In this document: positions 33,180 to 44,300 of the stretch, piece after piece | Layout: each line of letters begins with the position of its first letter | Position numbering within the stretch: the first letter of the stretch is position 1 | From: Colocasia esculenta | Lineage: Eukaryota > Streptophyta > Magnoliopsida > Alismatales > Araceae | Reading direction: 5' to 3' | Assembly: GCA_014218235.1 (NCBI GenBank) | Contig: CM024764.1 | Coordinates: 67,307,184-67,371,183 of the forward strand | Length of the DNA stretch: 64,000 nt | Notes under the pieces: model-generated | What the model was told of the DNA's origin: nothing | The model's input: only the letters and a program-made list of their open reading frames with translations | Database searches by the model: none | Translations under genes and position numbers: made by a program

Positions 33180-34061
33180 TTAAGAGAATTTGGTCCCCAA
33201 ATTCATGTATAGAAAGTTATTGTACCAGTGAGGTGTACTTACTTGTGAATAGCTCCGGGTATCTTTTGCGCATTGCTTCCTCGGTTTCCCACGTGTCATC
33301 TCATCCATGTGTTGATTCCATCTAACCCTTACCAGTGGGATGATCTTGTTCCTTAATTGGCGTAGTTCCCAGTCCACGATCTTAATTGGCTTCTCTTGAT
33401 ATGTTCCGTCTTTGTTGAATTCCAGGAGCTCATATTCTATGACATGCCACGGATCCCGTACATACTTTTTCAACATGGATATGTGGAACACATTGTGTAT
33501 TCCAATCCATTTGTGGTGGTAAGGCGAGATGATATGCCACCTCGCCGACTCTTTCAAGGATTTCGAAAGGCTTGACAAACCTTGGTGACAACTTGCCTTT
33601 AATGCCAAAACGTCTGATCCCACGGCCTGGAGATACTTTCATGAATACATGTTCACCAACCTGAAACTCCAGGTCTCTTCTTCTATTATCTGTATATGTC
33701 TTTTGTCTTTGCTGCGCCATTGCCATTCTTTCTTTAATAAGCTTTACCTTCTTTGTGGTTTCCCTTATCATCTCTGATCCTAGCATTTGTTTTTCGCCAA
33801 CTTCATACCAGCATATTGGAGATCGGCAACTCCTGCCATAGAGTGCTTCAAATGGTGCCATTTGAATGCTAGCTTGATAGTTATTATTGTAGGCGAACTC
33901 CACAAGGGGTAAGTGTTCGTGCCAGCTACCTCCAAAATCTAGGACACATGCTCTAAGCATATCTTCAATCACCTGGTTGGTCCACTCCGTCTGACCATCT
34001 GTCTGTGGATGGAAAGCCGTGCTAAAGTTTAGTTTAGAACCCAAGGAGTAGTGCAGTCTTT
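33180..34061 (-). pseudogene. Gy-C copy 1 pol, integrase C-terminal part
   Basis: This is the end of the gag-pol frame that begins at 58398. From the right it encodes KLNFSTAFHPQTDGQTE with the integrase Glu, the GPFEILERVGEVAYHL linker, then, after a frameshift near 33500, VFHISMLKKYV and a chromodomain-like tail (IVDWELRQLRNK, VRVRWNQH). It is cut at 34061 by Co-S; the preceding residues resume at 53239. The 34057-34061 bases tcttt and 53239-53243 tcctt form an imperfect target duplication. Confidence 0.9.
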
Positions 34062-34793
34062 TGAAGGGTTGCGGAATTCCCTATATGGTAATCTAGAAGG
34101 GGGGTTGAATAGATTACTATCGATTAAAAATGTTTATCACCTTCTTTTCTTTAAAACACAGATTATCAAAACAATATTAAACTCTAAGCTATGTGTGGAT
34201 GTGTGTGACTTGATGACAGATAGATAGCAAACTACAATACGTGTGTATAGACGTCGTGCCTATCAAACATCTAGCGTAAAAGCGTTCAAACCACGAGATA
34301 CGCAGATTTACGTGGTTCGGAGTACACAACTCGTGTATCCTACATCCACGGGCCACACACACATGCAGAACAATCTGCTTATGAGCTAGTTCACAAACTA
34401 CAACTCACACACAGGTGTTATCTGATGTGCAACCACAATCAAATCAACACCCACACACGTGTATCAAGCACAAGGACTGCTTGAAACACAACACACACAC
34501 ACAGATATGAAAAAGTAGAAACAGAGAAGAGTTTGAGAGTTGAAGAACAAATCCAAATTTGTAAACTCTTCTGGCAAACGTCTGGTTGGAATTCAAGCTT
34601 TGTCTTGATGATCACAAGTTGATGGAGACACTTGAATCCACGACGTTCAGGCTTCATCTTCCTCTGGAGAGACTTCTCTTCTTGGTTCTGGGCGGTAGGT
34701 TGAAGCAGAGCAGCAGATCAAGGCTTCTCTTGAGAACTCTTTAGGGTTCTTTCTTGGAGGCTGCTTGTGTACGAGATTTTCTTCAGAAAGTTG

Positions 34794-34802
34794 TTTATAT
34801 AG
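34794..34802 (-). promoter_or_regulatory. TATA box, Co-S 3' LTR
   Basis: CTATATAAA on the minus strand, 626 bp into the LTR; the right LTR has it at 52626-52634. The palindrome array lies 90-360 bp upstream, in enhancer position. Confidence 0.7.
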
Positions 34803-34888
34803 TGGTGTTTACATATGGAGAGACGTGGTTGTTTGAAACACCAACTTTGGCAGCGTTAGATCTTTCCGTATCTGAAGATTCTATTCGT

Positions 34889-35160
34889 CTGTCGACAGGT
34901 CATACACCGGCTGTCGACAGGGATCAACAGTGTGCCAAGTTCCAGAAGTCTGGAAGTCCTGTTGAAGCTCTCACTGTGTGCATCTGTCGGCAGGTGCCTT
35001 GGTGCTGTCAACAGGCACATGTTTTTCCAGAACTGTGATTTTCTGACTGTATGCTTCTATCGACAGAAGGCTTTGTTGCTGTCAACAGGGCTTGTTTTCC
35101 AGAACATGTATGTTGCTGACTGTTGGTATCTGTCGACAGGGTCTTGATGGCTGTCGACAG
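34889..35160 (-). repeat. Palindrome array CTGTCGACAG x8, Co-S 3' LTR
   Basis: Starts at 34889, 34911, 34984, 35005, 35057, 35079, 35130 and 35151; distances 22, 73, 21, 52, 22, 51, 21. Four are perfect; the others are CTGTCGGCAG, CTGTCAACAG (twice) and CTATCGACAG. CCAGAA starts at 34942, 35027 and 35099, that is 31, 22 and 20 bp after the second palindrome of the pair. Confidence 0.95.
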
Positions 35161-35689
35161 GTACACTGTCTTTTGACTTTTCTTGATCTTTCATACTTGT
35201 TGTTGGCACATGTCTTGCATAGTATATCTCCTACATTAGTAAACATAGTTAGTTAGATATTATGAACATATATAATCAAGCATTGTACCAAGTTATTGTG
35301 ACAAGTCATTTGTATGAAAATATCATGCATTAAACTCAATTCACATTGTTCACATTTGTTTACATTGTTCATCATTGTTCATTATCAAAAAACATGTTGT
35401 ATTTATTGTTTAGAATGTGAACTCAACATTCTCCCCATTTTTGATGATGACAAAATTAATCAATTAAGTAAGTGCACAATTGAGTTTTCTCCCCCTTTTG
35501 ATAACATCCAAAAGCACACACCAGAGACACATGTATTATGCACAGAACAAAGATTTGCATTGATTTTCCATAAGGCATACACAGTACATGGCATGATGAC
35601 CATTTGAAAGCAACATTACATAAAACAGAATAGGATTCAAATGAAACTAAGATAACAGGACTGGAGTCAATCCTAGACACATAAACTAG

Positions 35690-36450
35690 CTAAGCATCTT
35701 TATCAGCTGGCTGTGTAGGACGCTCAGTAATAATGGTGTCCAGACGTGAATCCAGTGCTGCAATGCTAGAGTCCATTGTGTCCATTCTTGCATTGAGCCT
35801 ATCAAACCCTGTTGTCATCTGAAGTTGTAACTGAGCAAGTAGTTGACGGATGGAAGGCTCAGCAACATCAGCAGTAGCATCTCCCGGAGCATCTAGTGGC
35901 TCAGACTGGGAGTCTTCTTCATTTTCAGCACCATCGTCATCTTCATCTTCTTCATCATCACCATCATCAGCAGCTTCCCCTTTACCTTTGAGGTCTCTTG
36001 TGACGATGCCATCTACCATCTTGTAGCCCATCCTTTGTGCAGCAGTAAGGTCATAGGAGCTACGGGATTTGAGTGCAGTCAACTCTTCTTTGGGAATTTG
36101 AATACCAATGAACAAGAAGAGTGATGTGAGTTGGCAGGCATATGGCATGGATCTCTTGGCACTGCGAATGCAAATGCAAAGGATAGAGACCATAAGAAGT
36201 GGTAGGTTGATAGGTTCAGCATTGAGGAATTGGTGAAGTAGTGACTTGTGAAGGGAGGTCACAAGTTCTCGGCTACCATCCTTCGAAACTATGAGGGTGG
36301 TGAAGATGTGGTGGATCAGACGATGAAGTGGAGGGAAGGAGTTGGCATTCATTTGCTTACGATCAGTAGGGTCGTAAGGCTGCAGAGTAATGAGAGTGTG
36401 GTACTCTTCGGGGGTTTTGTGAATTGGAACTTTGGAGCAGTGGTTCCTAA
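35690..36450 (-). pseudogene. Envelope-position frame of Co-S (plant transposon protein domain)
   Basis: The frame is open from about 36450 to the stop at 35690; upstream it is closed by a TAA and then by the Gy-B insertion, so the start is lost. Early residues HKTPEEYHTLITLQPYDPTD lead into LHRLIHHIFT, GSRELVTSLHKSLLHQFL, INLPLLMV and a PYACQLTSLFLFIGI segment. This resembles the domain labelled putative plant transposon protein, found in extra frames of SIRE-type elements. A highly acidic stretch (EEDEDDDGAENEED) follows, then a C-terminal heptad region (about residues 165-210 of the part after 36352) likely to form a coiled coil. No signal peptide or clear transmembrane anchor is visible, so calling it an envelope would be positional only. 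Confidence 0.65.
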
Positions 36451-36857
36451 GTGTTTATTTAAGGTGTATAAGTGGTGAACACATATTTTACCCAACCATA
36501 TACAAAGATATAAAAAGCCAATTCATTTTCCTTAATGGTTTTAACATAATACCCAAGGAATTTTAAGTTAGAGCATTAAGAAAACACCTACTAAAATGAA
36601 GAACAATGCACTCTCACCCTTCATTGTATAAATGCAGTGTAAGACAACACAATCCCCATTTTGTTGATAGGCAAATGATGCATGAAATGAATATCTATAT
36701 GTCAAGACAATCATAAAACCAATGACCCTGGGATTTATGACTCAGTGGAGGCTTCACACTATTTCATTTTTCTTTATTTGCAATTCAGAAAGCCAATGGG
36801 AAAAAGTGGTACTTAAGAGGACTTCACACCTTTTGACGTGAGGATAGACATTACAAG

Positions 36858-39691
36858 TGTCACGCCCTGACATTTAGTAGCGGAATAAATACCGGGGGAC
36901 GTGAACGATACAAACAGGCGCATCACAGTTGAGTAACGCAGAGTCACAATTGAATATAATAACACATTTGAGGCTATATTATGATCACCTAAAAGTATAC
37001 TTTATTTCATTCCATTCAACTAGATACAACCTTACATAAGAAAGAACCAACTAAAGGTCCATTATTCAAATAAAACTTCCAGAAAAGTTAACTATTACAT
37101 AGACTACTCAATTGTCTATTTCTAAACTATCATCGACTCATATGGAGGGTGCTCATCACTCTTGCCCTGCCCCATCGGACTCCACTGGTTCTTCATCACT
37201 TCATGAAAAAGGGTAGGATGATAGGGTAAGCAAACTAGCTCAGTAGGATTTACATCTCAATATGGTGCGGGCACTAGTATACATGATTAACATTTTAAAA
37301 GGCAAGATATGAACATGATGACAATGCATGCAATACTAACAGATCGAATAGCAAAGTAGAACGGATATCATTTCAAATCAAAAGTCGAGATGCATATATA
37401 CAGTGGACAGATATTTCAAGAATAGAATCGTATCAAAAGATTGGCCATATTCAGACAGATATCATGCGTTCACATGATCAGACGTATCATATCATATCAT
37501 ATCACATCAGACTTATCATATCAAACAAAGGCACATTCACACAAATCTTGCATATCGTATCAGTGCCATGCCACGCACCACAAGTCCATACTCCCGCGGT
37601 TAAAAAGTACGTTGGGGTGCTCCTCCCCAGGACCAGACAGGGCCCCTATTGCACAGGCAATGGTTCAAATTTGGACCGGAGTCCCACGTTGTGCCGAACA
37701 AACAGATTCATATTATGGCCACATAGTTTCAATAACAAGCTCGTAGAAAAGAAACATGATCATTCATAGAGTCAAGGTATGACAAATAGCTCAAGAGAAC
37801 AAGGCAGGATAACGACGTATCTTATGTTTCATAATTCATTAATGTCTTGACATGAGGATGTTTCAAAAGACAAATCATATGCAGAACATGTGCTCTCAAT
37901 TTCCCAAGAAGGGTGTGCCTATTCGTGCAAATATGTAAGTGACGAGTTACGGATCTTTCCTATCATGTATGCAATTGACAAATGACTATTTGAACACCGG
38001 AAAACATAAAACTATTGAAACTCATATGCAAATTATGACATTAACTCCACTAGCAAGTCCACACTAACATGTATTCATCCCCACACTCATATCATATTAT
38101 TATCTTATCAATTGACAATAAGCAAGATCACAAGATAATCCAATGGACATAAGATCAATCATAATTACACATTAGAATCGTATTCATATCATTACTATTT
38201 TTCAATGGGTTGATTTATTTTAGGTCCATGCATACCCTATAACATCATGCACATGCTAGTAGACATCATGAAATGATCAGACCCAAATTATATAATTTTT
38301 TTGTAAGGGTAGTGTCGACACACCCCTTACTGGTGTCGACACAATGCTTCAAACACAAGACAAAATAATGCAAAACTGGTCAAGTAGTGTCGACACTAGT
38401 TCAAGTAGTGTCGACACTAGAGACAACTCCCAGAAAATCTTCTGGCCAATCTGGGACAGTGTGTCGACACTAGCTCAAGTAGTGTCGACACTAGAGGCCT
38501 TCCCAGAACACCTTTTGGGCTGTTTTGGGATAGTGTGTTGACACTAGATCAAGTAGTGTCGACACTAGTGACCTCCCGGAAAAAAACATATAAGTCAGGT
38601 GTAACCAGAAAACCCGTCTCATGCAGCGATTCACTTTCCACTCTTGTAACTCTCTAACGAATGACATTTAGACAAAACGTTCAACACGAAAGATGACGAG
38701 ACAACTAGTAGAAGAACTTTGATGTTGGGGATTTGATCTAATTCGGTCTCGAATCCCGAGAAAACATATGAAGAACATAAAGCTAAGTGCAACCCGAAAT
38801 CGCCGTATCATGCAGAGACTCTCTTACCATGCTCATAACTCTCTAACGAAAGACTTTTGGACAAAACTTCCAACAGAAAAGATGATCGTGACTACAAGTA
38901 GAAGAACTTTCATGAAGGAAGTTTAGTCAAATTTGGTATCGAATCACTTGCATAATAAGAAGAACAGGAAAAGCCCTAACTGTACGAGACTTCGGGAAAA
39001 CCACGAATACACAACGTATACTCCATGAAAACTAGTCAAACCAAGTGTAAATGAACCTAGACTCAAAGATATACATGATGGTGTTGGTTACTTTAATCTT
39101 GGGCCGAGAACACCTACCTTTGAACGCTAAGAACTCTCTGTAGATTTCTGGGTTGATGCAGAGCGAAGTTGAGGAAGACCATGATTTTTTCCCAGCCGTT
39201 CTCCACTTCCCCAGTGCTCCAAACTTGCTACTCTCGACCCCAACTTGTTGCTAAACCTTCCCCAAGAGTTTAGGGATGCGTTCTTATAGTTTTAGGGTGT
39301 AGTTAAGAGTCCTAACAGGACTAGGAAAGGGGCTACGAGTTCTGTTTCCCACTTTCCACAAAATCTGGGATTCTCTCACCCAAAGGAGGTAGCAACGGTT
39401 TAGGAAACCACCAATTGGGGTTGGGTTCGGTTTTGGCTTACCTTGCATGACTAATTACCTTAATTTTAACCCTAACTTGCCCTCTCCAATTATGGCATAA
39501 TTACATACACGAATTTCTAGGAAATTTCCTGTCCTAGTTTATTTATATCCTTGGGCCAAATGTGCTCTATTGGCCCAATCTTGTTAATGGGTCATTAATA
39601 CATGGTGTTGGAAGTCTCTCTAATATGTTTATTTAATTTATCCTCATTTATTTCCAAAGTTTTTAAATCACTAAATTTTCGGGGTGTTACA
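36858..39691 (-). repeat. Gy-B 3' LTR, full (2834 bp)
   Basis: On the + strand starts TGTCACGCCC and ends GGTGTTACA, followed by TCCTCCCCCACTTAAA, the complement of the polypurine tract. A minus-strand TATA-like CTATAAGAA lies at 39281-39289. ATCAT/ATATC repeats occur near 37485-37520. Confidence 0.95.
38312..38565 (-). repeat. Palindrome array GTGTCGACAC x8, Gy-B 3' LTR
   Basis: Starts at 38312, 38333, 38387, 38408, 38461, 38482, 38535 and 38556; distances 21, 54, 21, 53, 21, 53, 21. Seven are perfect; 38535 is GTGTTGACAC, a CpG to TpG change. Each pair from 38387 on is linked by TAG-TCAAGTA-type 11-base spacers. CCAGAA starts at 38430 and 38503 and CCGGAA at 38576, 22, 21 and 20 bp after the second palindrome. 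Confidence 0.96.
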
Positions 39692-39779
39692 TCCTCCCCC
39701 ACTTAAAAAAAATTTGGTCCCCAAATTTACACGTAATGGCGTAGTTCGTACCTGAGAATAGTTATGGGTGGTTTTTCTT

Positions 39780-42700
39780 CATTCTTTCCTCTGTTTCCCA
39801 GGTAGCATTAGTAACTCCGTCTCGACTTCATTGGACCTTCACCATAGGTATGGTACGATTCCTGGGTCGTTGAATCTTCCGATCCAACAGTTTGATCGGC
39901 TTCTCTTCATAAGTCAGGTCCTCCCGAATCTCCAAGTCTTCATGGTTGATTACATGGTCGGCATTGAATAAATACTTCCTCAGCATGGATATGTGGAACA
40001 CATTATGCACGTTCGCCAGCTGTGGAGGTAGTGCAAGTCTATACGCTACCTGACCAATCCTTTCCAGAATTTCAAATGGCCCTATAAATCTGGGACTCAA
40101 CTTTCCTTTGATCTCAAATCTTTGAATTCCCCTTGAAGGTGAGACCTTCAAGAAAACATGTTCGCCAACCAGAAATTCTAGTTCTCTCCTTCTCTTGTCT
40201 GCATAACTCTTCTACCTGTATTGTGCTATCTTCAGACGTTCCCTGACAATCTGAAACTTTCTGACAGTCGCCTCAACTAAGTCGGGTCCAACCCATTGGT
40301 TCTCCCCAACCTCTTCCCAGCAAAGGGGTGATCTGCAACTCCTGCCATATAAGGCTTCAAACGGAGCCATCTTGATACTTGCCTGATAGCTATTGTTGTA
40401 TGCGAACTCGATCAGGTACAACTGATCATCCCATCGACCTCTAAAATCTAGCACCAAAGCACGAAGCATATCTTCCACAATTTGATTGGTCCTTTCAGTT
40501 TGTCCATCAGTCTGAGGATGAAAGGCAGTACTAAAGTTTAGTTTAGTACCCATTGCTGCTTGTAAACCCTTCCAGAAATGTGAAGTAAATCTAGGGTCCC
40601 AATCTGATATTATGCTAGATGGAACCCCATGCAATCTAACTACTTCCTTAACATATAGTGCAGCCAATACATCCACTGACCATGTACTCTTAATCGGCAA
40701 GAAGTGAGCTAATTTAGTCAATCGGTCAACTATTACCTAAATTGCATCCATACCACCCCTAGTCTTGGGCAATCCCATGATAAAGTCCATACCGATGCTA
40801 TCCCACTTCCATTCTGGGATTTCTAGTGGTAGCAGTCCACCAGCTGTATGAAAATGCTCGGCCTTGACTTTCATGCATGTTAAACAGTATGACACATGAT
40901 CGGCCACATCCCTCTTCATGTTTGGCCACCAGTACGACCTTTTCAAGTCTTGGAACATCTTTGTTGCTCCAGGATGAATCGTGTACTTGGACTGGTGAGC
41001 TTCATTTAATAACCTCTTCTTGAGCTCTCCATGATCAGGGACACATGTTTTACCTCGGAATAGTAATCTTCCCTCAGCTGATAGTGTGAAGTCAGTTCTT
41101 TGTTCTAGCTTCTCCCTGATCTCAACTAAGAATGGATCCTCTCCCTGTTTCTCCTTGATTTCGGTCAATAGATCGGATTGTATCTGGAGATTGGAGATCA
41201 TTACTTGTTTTTCCTTCTTTCCCATGTCTAAGTTCAAGCTTGCAAATTGCTCCAGTAACTTCCATTCGCCCAGCATCATACTAGCTAGCATAGCTCCTGG
41301 TTGTCTACTTAGAGCGTCTGTCACTACATTGACTTTCCCAGGGTGATACTGAATGGAAAAGTCAAAGTCCTTAAGGTACTCTAACCACCTTCTTTGTCTC
41401 ATGTTAAGCTCCTTTTGTGAGAACAAGTATTTCAAACTCTTGTGGTCAGAAAAGACCTTAAATTGCTCACCATAGATATAATGCCTCCAAATTTTCAAGG
41501 AGAATACTACAGCTACCAACTCCAGGTCATGAACCGGGTAGTTCACTTCGTGGATCTTCAACTGTCTTGAGGCATATGCTATTACCTTCCCTTGTTGCAT
41601 TAAGACGCATCCCAGACCTATTCCAGAAGCATCTGAATAAATTTCAAATCCTCCCTCTTCAGTGGGTAAGGCGAGGACAAGAGCAGTAGTCAGACACTTC
41701 TTCAAGTTGTTAAAACTCTCTTCACATTCATCGGTCCACACAAACAGGCTTTCTTCCGGGTCAGCTTGGTTAATGGCACTGCAATCTTTGAGAAATCATT
41801 TATAAACCTTCGATAATATTTTGCCAATCCTAGAAAGCTCCTGATCTCTGTGACGCTTGTCGGTCTTTCCCATTTCAGCACAGCCTCAACCTTTGATGGA
41901 TCAACAGCGATACCATCCTTGGTTACCACATGCCCTAAAAAGGATACCTCCTCAAGCCAGAATTCACATTTACTTAGCTTGGCATATAATTTATTCTCTC
42001 TTAAAATCTGTAATGAGATCCTCAAATGCTCCTCATGCTCTTCCTTTGTCTTGGAATAAATCAATATATCATCGATGAATACCACCACAAATTTATCAAG
42101 ATATGGGCGATAAATGCTATTCATCAACTGCATGAAAACTGCAGGGGCATTCGTTAGTCCAAAAGGCATAACAATGAATTCATAATGCCCATACCTGCTT
42201 CGGAAGGCTGTCTTGTGAATGTCTTCTCCTTTGATCCTCAATTGATGATAACCGGATCTGAGATCTATTTTAGAGAAGTATCTAGCTCCAGATAATTGGT
42301 CAAACAACTCATCAATCCTTGGCAAAGGGTATTTGTTCTTGATGGTTAACTGATTTAGTTATCTGTAATCTATACATAGCTCATCGACCCATCTTTCTTC
42401 TTGACGAAGAGGATAGGTGCACCCCATGGCGATGTACTCGGTCGGATGAAACCCTTCTCTAACAGTTCCATCAGTTGCTCTTTTAATTCCTTAAGTTCTG
42501 CGGGGGACATTCTATATGGTGCCCTAGATACTGGTGCTGCTCTAGGGGCCAACTCGATGGTAAAATCGACCTCTCGCTCAGGAGGAATTCCTGGCAAATC
42601 TTTTGGAAAAACATCAGCGTATTCGCTGACAACATGGATGTCCTCAACTTTGACCTCCTTCTTCGTGATGACAACAGCAGCAAGAAAGGCCATACAACCT

Positions 42701-44114
42701 TTCCTCATCATCCTTTTGGCTTGTAGCGCAGAAATAAGTGACACTCTCCTGCGGTTTCTATCCCCTGTGAACACTAGTTTTGGGTAATGGCTAAAGGTTA
42801 CCCAACTTCTCCTGCAGTTGATACTAGCCCCATGTTCAGACAACCAGTCTGCTCCCAGTATCACATCATACCCCTCCATATCCATACATATTAAATTTGC
42901 TGGTAGGTTCTGAGTTTCAATCAACACTTCACTAGAGGGTATATGGTTTGTAAGATTGGTGCCAGGACCAATCGGGGTTGACACAACTATTCCGGATTTC
43001 ATTGGGACAGGTTTCACAGGTAGGGTATCAACAAATGTTTGAGATATAAAGGAATGTGTAGCTCCCGTATCAAAGAGAACATATGCGGATCGGGAAAGAA
43101 TAGTGAGTGTACCTTCCACGATACCTCCTTCTTCAGCAGCTTCCGGTTCCTGGATAGCTTGCAATCGGCCTTGCCTCTTCTGTCCATTCGAACGCTTGTC
43201 CTGAGGAGCTTGTTTTTTAGTATTGGGCAGTCCGAGATCCTATGGTCACGACTACCACAGCGCAGGCATCTCCCCTGCGCTCTCCAGCATTGTTCAGACC
43301 GGTGACTAGCTTTGTCATAGTGTTTGCACCTTTCTCCCGTTGCCACCACTATCTGCTTACCTAACTCCTTTGGCTTTTTATCAGCTGGTTCATTTACTCC
43401 GCCACTGGGCTTTTTCTTCCCAATGGTCGGCTGATACCTTCCTGTAGAAGACACTTGCTCCCTTTTCCCGGGTCTTCCCATAATTCTTTCAGCAGTCTCC
43501 ATGGCATCTTCCAGTAACTGAGCCTTCTTTACCATGTCAGCATAGGTTTGAATGTCCATTGGCGCCAGTTGAGTGATGAACTGGGGCCTCAAGCCATTCA
43601 GAAAGCGTTTCGCCTTCATCCTTTCTGTCCCAATTAAGTGAACAGCATATCGGGACAGACGAGAGAATTGGGCCTCATACTCAGCCACATTAAGTCCTCT
43701 CTGCTTCAAAGCCGCAAATTCGGCTGCTTTCTGTTCTTGGACCCTCTCAGAAAAGTACTTGGTGTTGAATTGCTCAATGAACTGAGCCCATGTTAGTTGC
43801 TGGCCATTTAATGTTGCTTCTACCGACTCCCACCATGCCCTGGCATCCTTTTCCAATTGGAAAGTCGCCAGTAGTACTTTGTTCTGGTCCGTGCATTGCA
43901 TGACCCTGAATATCCTTTCAATTTCCTTAACCCAGTGTTCAGCAACATCTGGGTCAGTACTCCCTTCAAACCTAGGCGGATCCATATTCCAAAAATTCCG
44001 ATGGAGATCACCGGCTCCGTGGTTACCTCCACCCTGGGTGGCTTGTAGGATAGCCTGAGTCAAGTTCTGTATTGTTCGTTGCATGTCCTTAGCCTGGGCA
44101 CGTTCAGCGGACAT
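39780..44114 (-). pseudogene. Gy-B gag-pol, several frameshifts and stops
   Basis: The start is the ATG at 44112-44114 (MSAERAQAKDMQRTI). Gag has DPPRFEGSTDPDVAEHW and two knuckles: the first reads CKHYDKASHRSEQC, with Tyr replacing the second Cys, the second is intact (CLRCGSRDHRISDC). A frameshift near 43180 leads into protease (LFDTGATHSF) and the start of RT, another near 42370 into RT (FIDDILIY), and another near 41730 into RNase H and integrase. Nonsense codons at about 40739 (WVIVDR reads as stop-VIVDR) and 40214 fit TGG to TAG and CAG to TAG. The second integrase Asp lies in SDWDPRF, where relatives have SDRDPRF. It ends in a chromodomain-like tail (LLDRKIQRPRNR). Not functional. Confidence 0.94.
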
Positions 44115-44285
44115 TAAGGTAATAAGTACCTTCAAGATAATAATATAAGTCAGTCATCTAAATATATATCACATGTGACTTCTATTCCCATGGTTCTACC
44201 CAAGCTCACATTAGGTACGACAGATTTTGACTCGTGTGATCTAGTTCCATTCTATGTTCTTATTCCCTTGGACCCTAAAGTTTAA

Positions 44286-44298
44286 GGCTCTGATACCA
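44286..44298 (-). other. Primer binding site (initiator tRNA-Met), Gy-B
   Basis: The complement of GGCTCTGATACCA is TGGTATCAGAGCC, two bases from the 5' LTR. The 44115-44285 leader between it and gag is noncoding. Confidence 0.93.
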
Positions 44299-44300
44299 AC

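Larger units (their letters stand above)
34062..35428 (-). repeat. Co-S 3' LTR (1367 bp)
   Basis: On the + strand starts TGAAGGGTTGCGG and ends GAACTCAACA. It matches the right LTR closely except for substitutions and a 22-bp extra unit in the palindrome array. Confidence 0.93.

Noticed and set aside
37441..37769. Two overlapping 101-aa frames, repeated in part at 45000-45212
   Set aside because: Both lie in the Gy-B LTR and reflect LTR duplication, not a gene family.
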